Assembly: GCA_021154985.1 (NCBI GenBank)
Contig: JAJNQE010000074.1
Span: 1-16,457 of the forward strand
Reading direction: 5' to 3'
Length of the DNA stretch: 16,457 nt
Source of the DNA: Hydrogenophaga sp.
GTDB lineage: Bacteria > Pseudomonadota > Gammaproteobacteria > Burkholderiales > Burkholderiaceae_C
In this document: piece after piece, positions 14,178 through 16,457 of the stretch
How positions within the stretch are numbered: position 1 is the first letter of the stretch
How the letters are laid out: each line of letters starts with the position of its first letter
Notes under the pieces: generated by a model
What the model saw: only the letters and a program-made list of their open reading frames with translations
What the model was told of the DNA's origin: nothing
Databases searched by the model: none
Program-made: the position numbers and the translations under genes

Positions 14178-14837
14178 ATGGATTACCAGACCGGCTTTTT
14201 TTACCTCTTCGCGGCGGTGCTGCTGTTTGCAGCCTTCCGCGTCATCACAGCGCGCAACCCGGTGCACGCTGTGTTGTTCCTGATGCTGGCGTTTTCGCAG
14301 GCGTCTGCGTTGTGGTTGCTGTTGAAGGCAGAGTTCCTCGGCATCACGCTGGTGCTGGTGTACCTGGGCGCGGTGATGGTGCTGTTCCTGTTTGTGGTGA
14401 TGATGCTCGATATCAACATGGACGGTGTGCGCAAGGGTTTCTGGAAGCACTTTCCGCTCGCCGCAATCCTGGGTGGTTTGGTGGCAGCCGAACTGATTGC
14501 TGTGCTGTTTGCCGGCTTCCCGAGCCTGTCGGCCAACCCCGATGCGGTGAATGCGGGCGTGAACGCCGCCAACTACTCCAACACGCGTGAACTTGGGCTG
14601 TTGCTCTACACCGAGTACCTGTACCCCGTTGAAGTGGCGGCCGTGATCCTGTTGGTGGCCATGGTGGCTGCCATCGCGCTGACCCTGCGGCAACGCAAGG
14701 ACAGCAAGGCCATCAACCCCGGCCTGCAAGTGCATGTGCGCGCCAGCGATCGCCTCTTGGTGGTGCCGATGAACGCCACGCAAAAAGCCGCGCCCGCCGT
14801 CGAAGCGGCGACCGCCGAGGAAGGCAAACCATCATGA
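14178..14837 (+). CDS. nuoJ: NADH-quinone oxidoreductase subunit J
   Basis: NuoJ (ND6 homologue) is a membrane subunit with five predicted helices; helix 3 contains a pi-bulge important for proton transfer. The 219-residue protein has the conserved ARNPVHAVLFLMLAFSQAS segment and AEFLGITLVLVYLGAVMVLF, then FVVMMLDIN. After the last helix (about 150-172) a charged, Ala-rich tail of about 45 residues extends into the cytoplasm. The gap after nuoI is 49 bases and holds a small CCGGC/GCCGG hairpin (14141-14153). No Shine-Dalgarno is evident before the ATG; ACAAGAACA precedes it. Confidence 0.95.
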   Translation: MDYQTGFFYLFAAVLLFAAFRVITARNPVHAVLFLMLAFSQASALWLLLKAEFLGITLVLVYLGAVMVLFLFVVMMLDINMDGVRKGFWKHFPLAAILGGLVAAELIAVLFAGFPSLSANPDAVNAGVNAANYSNTRELGLLLYTEYLYPVEVAAVILLVAMVAAIALTLRQRKDSKAINPGLQVHVRASDRLLVVPMNATQKAAPAVEAATAEEGKPS

Positions 14838-15142
14838 GCGTGACACTGGGCCATTTCCTTGCCGTCGGCGCGATCCTGTTCGCGCTGTCGGTGGTGGGCA
14901 TCTTTCTCAACCGCAAGAACCTCATCGTGTTGCTCATGGCCATCGAGCTCATGCTGCTCGCGGTCAACATGAACTTTGTGGCCTTCTCGCACTACCTGGG
15001 CGACATGCACGGCCAGGTGTTCGTGTTCTTCATCCTGACTGTGGCCGCAGCCGAATCGGCGATTGGTCTGGCCATCCTCGTGCTGTTGTTCCGCAACAAG
15101 AATTCGATCAGCGTCGAAGAGCTCAACACGCTCAAGGGCTGA
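14834..15142 (+). CDS. nuoK: NADH-quinone oxidoreductase subunit K
   Basis: NuoK (ND4L homologue) is a three-helix membrane subunit contributing to a proton channel. The 102 residues include Glu38 (in LLMAIELMLLAVN) and Glu74 (in TVAAAESAIGLAI), which correspond to the essential Glu36 and Glu72 of E. coli. FLNRKNLIVLLM and VFFILTVAAAESAIGLAILV are typical. The ATG overlaps the nuoJ stop in ATGA and a purine-rich GAGGAAGG near 14817-14824 precedes it. The length is standard. Confidence 0.97.
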   Translation: MSVTLGHFLAVGAILFALSVVGIFLNRKNLIVLLMAIELMLLAVNMNFVAFSHYLGDMHGQVFVFFILTVAAAESAIGLAILVLLFRNKNSISVEELNTLKG

Positions 15143-15167
15143 GCTCCCGCCGCAATACAAGAACACC

Positions 15168-16457
15168 ATGAGCACCACCCTCTCTGCCAGCACCCTGCTC
15201 GCCGTCCCGATGGCGCCGCTGATCGGCGCCGCCCTGGCCGGCATCCTGGGCACCACTTTTGGCGGCAACGTCATCGGCCGCCGCGCTTCGCACACGCTCA
15301 CCATCCTGGGTGTGTTGATCGCCTTCATCCTCTCGGCCATGACGCTCAAGAGCGTGGCCCTGGACGGCGCCCGTTTCAACGAGACCCTCTACACCTGGAT
15401 GGTGGTGGGTGGCCTGAAGATGGAGATCGGCTTCCTGGTGGATGGCCTGACCGCGATGATGATGGTGGTCGTCACCTTCGTCTCGCTCATGGTGCACCTC
15501 TACACCATCGGCTACATGGAAGAAGACAAGGGCTACAACCGCTTCTTTGCCTACATCTCGCTGTTCACCTTCTCCATGCTCATGCTGGTCATGAGCAACA
15601 ACCTGCTGCAGCTGTTCTTTGGCTGGGAGGCGGTGGGTCTGGTGTCGTATCTGCTGATCGGCTTCTGGTTCAACAAGCCCACGGCGATCTTCGCCAACAT
15701 GAAGGCCTTCCTGGTCAACCGGGTTGGCGACTTCGGCTTCATCCTCGGCATCGGTCTCATCGTGGCCTACGCCGGCACGCTGAACTACACCGAGGTGTTT
15801 GCCAAGGCGCCCGAGCTTGGGGCCCTGGGTTTCCCTGGCACCGACTGGCTGCTGATCACCGTCATCTGTATCTGCCTCTTCATTGGCGCCATGGGCAAGA
15901 GCGCGCAGTTCCCTCTGCATGTGTGGCTGCCCGACTCCATGGAAGGCCCCACGCCCATTTCGGCACTGATCCACGCGGCCACCATGGTCACGGCCGGCAT
16001 CTTCATGGTGGCGCGCATGTCGCCGCTGTTTGAACTGTCCGACACCGCGCTCAACTTCATCATGGTCATCGGCGCCATCACCGCGCTGTTCATGGGCTTC
16101 CTGGGCATCATCCAGAACGACATCAAGCGCATCGTGGCCTATTCCACGCTCTCGCAGCTGGGCTACATGACGGTCGCGCTCGGCGCATCGGCTTACTCGG
16201 TGGCGGTGTTCCACCTCATGACGCACGCCTTCTTCAAGGCGCTGCTGTTCCTGGCCGCTGGCTCGGTGATCATGGGCCTGCACCACAACCAGGACATCCG
16301 CTGGATGGGCGCCGTTCGCAAGTACATGCCCATCACCTGGATCACCTCGCTGCTGGGCACGCTGGCGCTCATCGGCACGCCGTTCTTCTCGGGCTTCTAT
16401 TCCAAAGACTCCATCATCGAGGCGGTGCACTTCAGCAACCTGCCGGCGTCGGGTTTC
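15168..16457 (+). CDS. nuoL: NADH-quinone oxidoreductase subunit L, N-terminal part (runs off the window)
   Basis: NuoL (ND5 homologue) is the most distal antiporter-like proton pump of complex I and carries the long lateral helix at its C-terminus. The 430 codons seen are open to the last base, about two thirds of a usual NuoL. Key channel residues are present: Glu154 in GWEAVGLVSYLLIGFW, Lys244 in GKSAQFPLHVWLPDSMEGPTP, His269 in ALIHAATMVTAG, and His353 and Lys357 in THAFFKALLFLAAGS. The segment IKRIVAYSTLSQLGYM is also diagnostic. ATG 15168 lies 25 bases after nuoK; the leader ATACAAGAACACC has no clear Shine-Dalgarno. The lateral helix, and presumably nuoM and nuoN, lie beyond the window. 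Confidence 0.97.
   Translation, partial: MSTTLSASTLLAVPMAPLIGAALAGILGTTFGGNVIGRRASHTLTILGVLIAFILSAMTLKSVALDGARFNETLYTWMVVGGLKMEIGFLVDGLTAMMMVVVTFVSLMVHLYTIGYMEEDKGYNRFFAYISLFTFSMLMLVMSNNLLQLFFGWEAVGLVSYLLIGFWFNKPTAIFANMKAFLVNRVGDFGFILGIGLIVAYAGTLNYTEVFAKAPELGALGFPGTDWLLITVICICLFIGAMGKSAQFPLHVWLPDSMEGPTPISALIHAATMVTAGIFMVARMSPLFELSDTALNFIMVIGAITALFMGFLGIIQNDIKRIVAYSTLSQLGYMTVALGASAYSVAVFHLMTHAFFKALLFLAAGSVIMGLHHNQDIRWMGAVRKYMPITWITSLLGTLALIGTPFFSGFYSKDSIIEAVHFSNLPASGF

Noticed and set aside
15132..16430. A 432-codon antisense open frame opposite nuoL.
   Set aside because: The translation is dominated by His, Asp, Glu, Arg and Gln, as expected for the reverse of a hydrophobic membrane gene. 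NuoL itself is unmistakable on the + strand.
16380..16457. nuoL as a truncated or broken gene.
   Set aside because: The frame is open to the last base and ends only because the window ends.
1..16457. A mobile, defence or otherwise undescribed gene system.
   Set aside because: Every long + strand frame belongs to a well-known housekeeping family, the spacers are short, and base composition and codon use look uniform throughout. No direct repeats, integrase, transposase or CRISPR-like spacing was seen.

Overview
The window looks like chromosomal housekeeping DNA from a GC-rich betaproteobacterium, most likely Burkholderiales and probably Comamonadaceae. I infer this from the gene order (rpsO, pnp, quinone oxidoreductase, tpiA, secG, tRNA-Leu, nuoA to nuoL), the strong G/C bias at third codon positions, and protein sequences that read like that group. 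No database search was possible, so the genus is open. Every gene I accept is on the + strand. I see no insertion sequence, prophage, CRISPR array, toxin-antitoxin pair or defence gene.

Layout. Positions 1-378 are the 3' end of a PLP-dependent aminotransferase. Next comes a promoter with a perfect TATAAT box, a folded leader, rpsO (512-778) and an intrinsic terminator. A 200-base structured leader precedes pnp (1039-3165). A PIG3-type quinone oxidoreductase overlaps the pnp stop (3162-4166) and is followed by tpiA (4180-4926) and secG (4978-5385). After a 155-base hairpin-rich spacer, tRNA-Leu(GAG) lies at 5541-5625. The rest is the NADH dehydrogenase operon nuoABCDEFGHIJK with the first 430 codons of nuoL (5673-16457, cut by the window edge).

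How the genes work together. rpsO and pnp form the classic ribosomal protein S15 / polynucleotide phosphorylase pair, and both products are known in E. coli to control their own mRNA through 5' structures. The leaders here are visibly folded too, but I do not recognise their exact architecture. tpiA (glycolysis) and secG (protein export) are unrelated functionally and are simply strung on the same strand. The nuo genes encode the proton-pumping respiratory complex I: the NADH dehydrogenase arm (E, F, G), the connecting quinone-reducing part (B, C, D, I) and the membrane arm (A, H, J, K, L). Many junctions are ATGA overlaps or near-contacts, which points to one translationally coupled mRNA. nuoM and nuoN are expected just past the right edge.

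What merits a second look is RNA structure rather than new genes: the two-hairpin rpsO leader, the three-hairpin pnp leader, and the perfect hairpin between tRNA-Leu and nuoA. I found no previously undescribed protein system.
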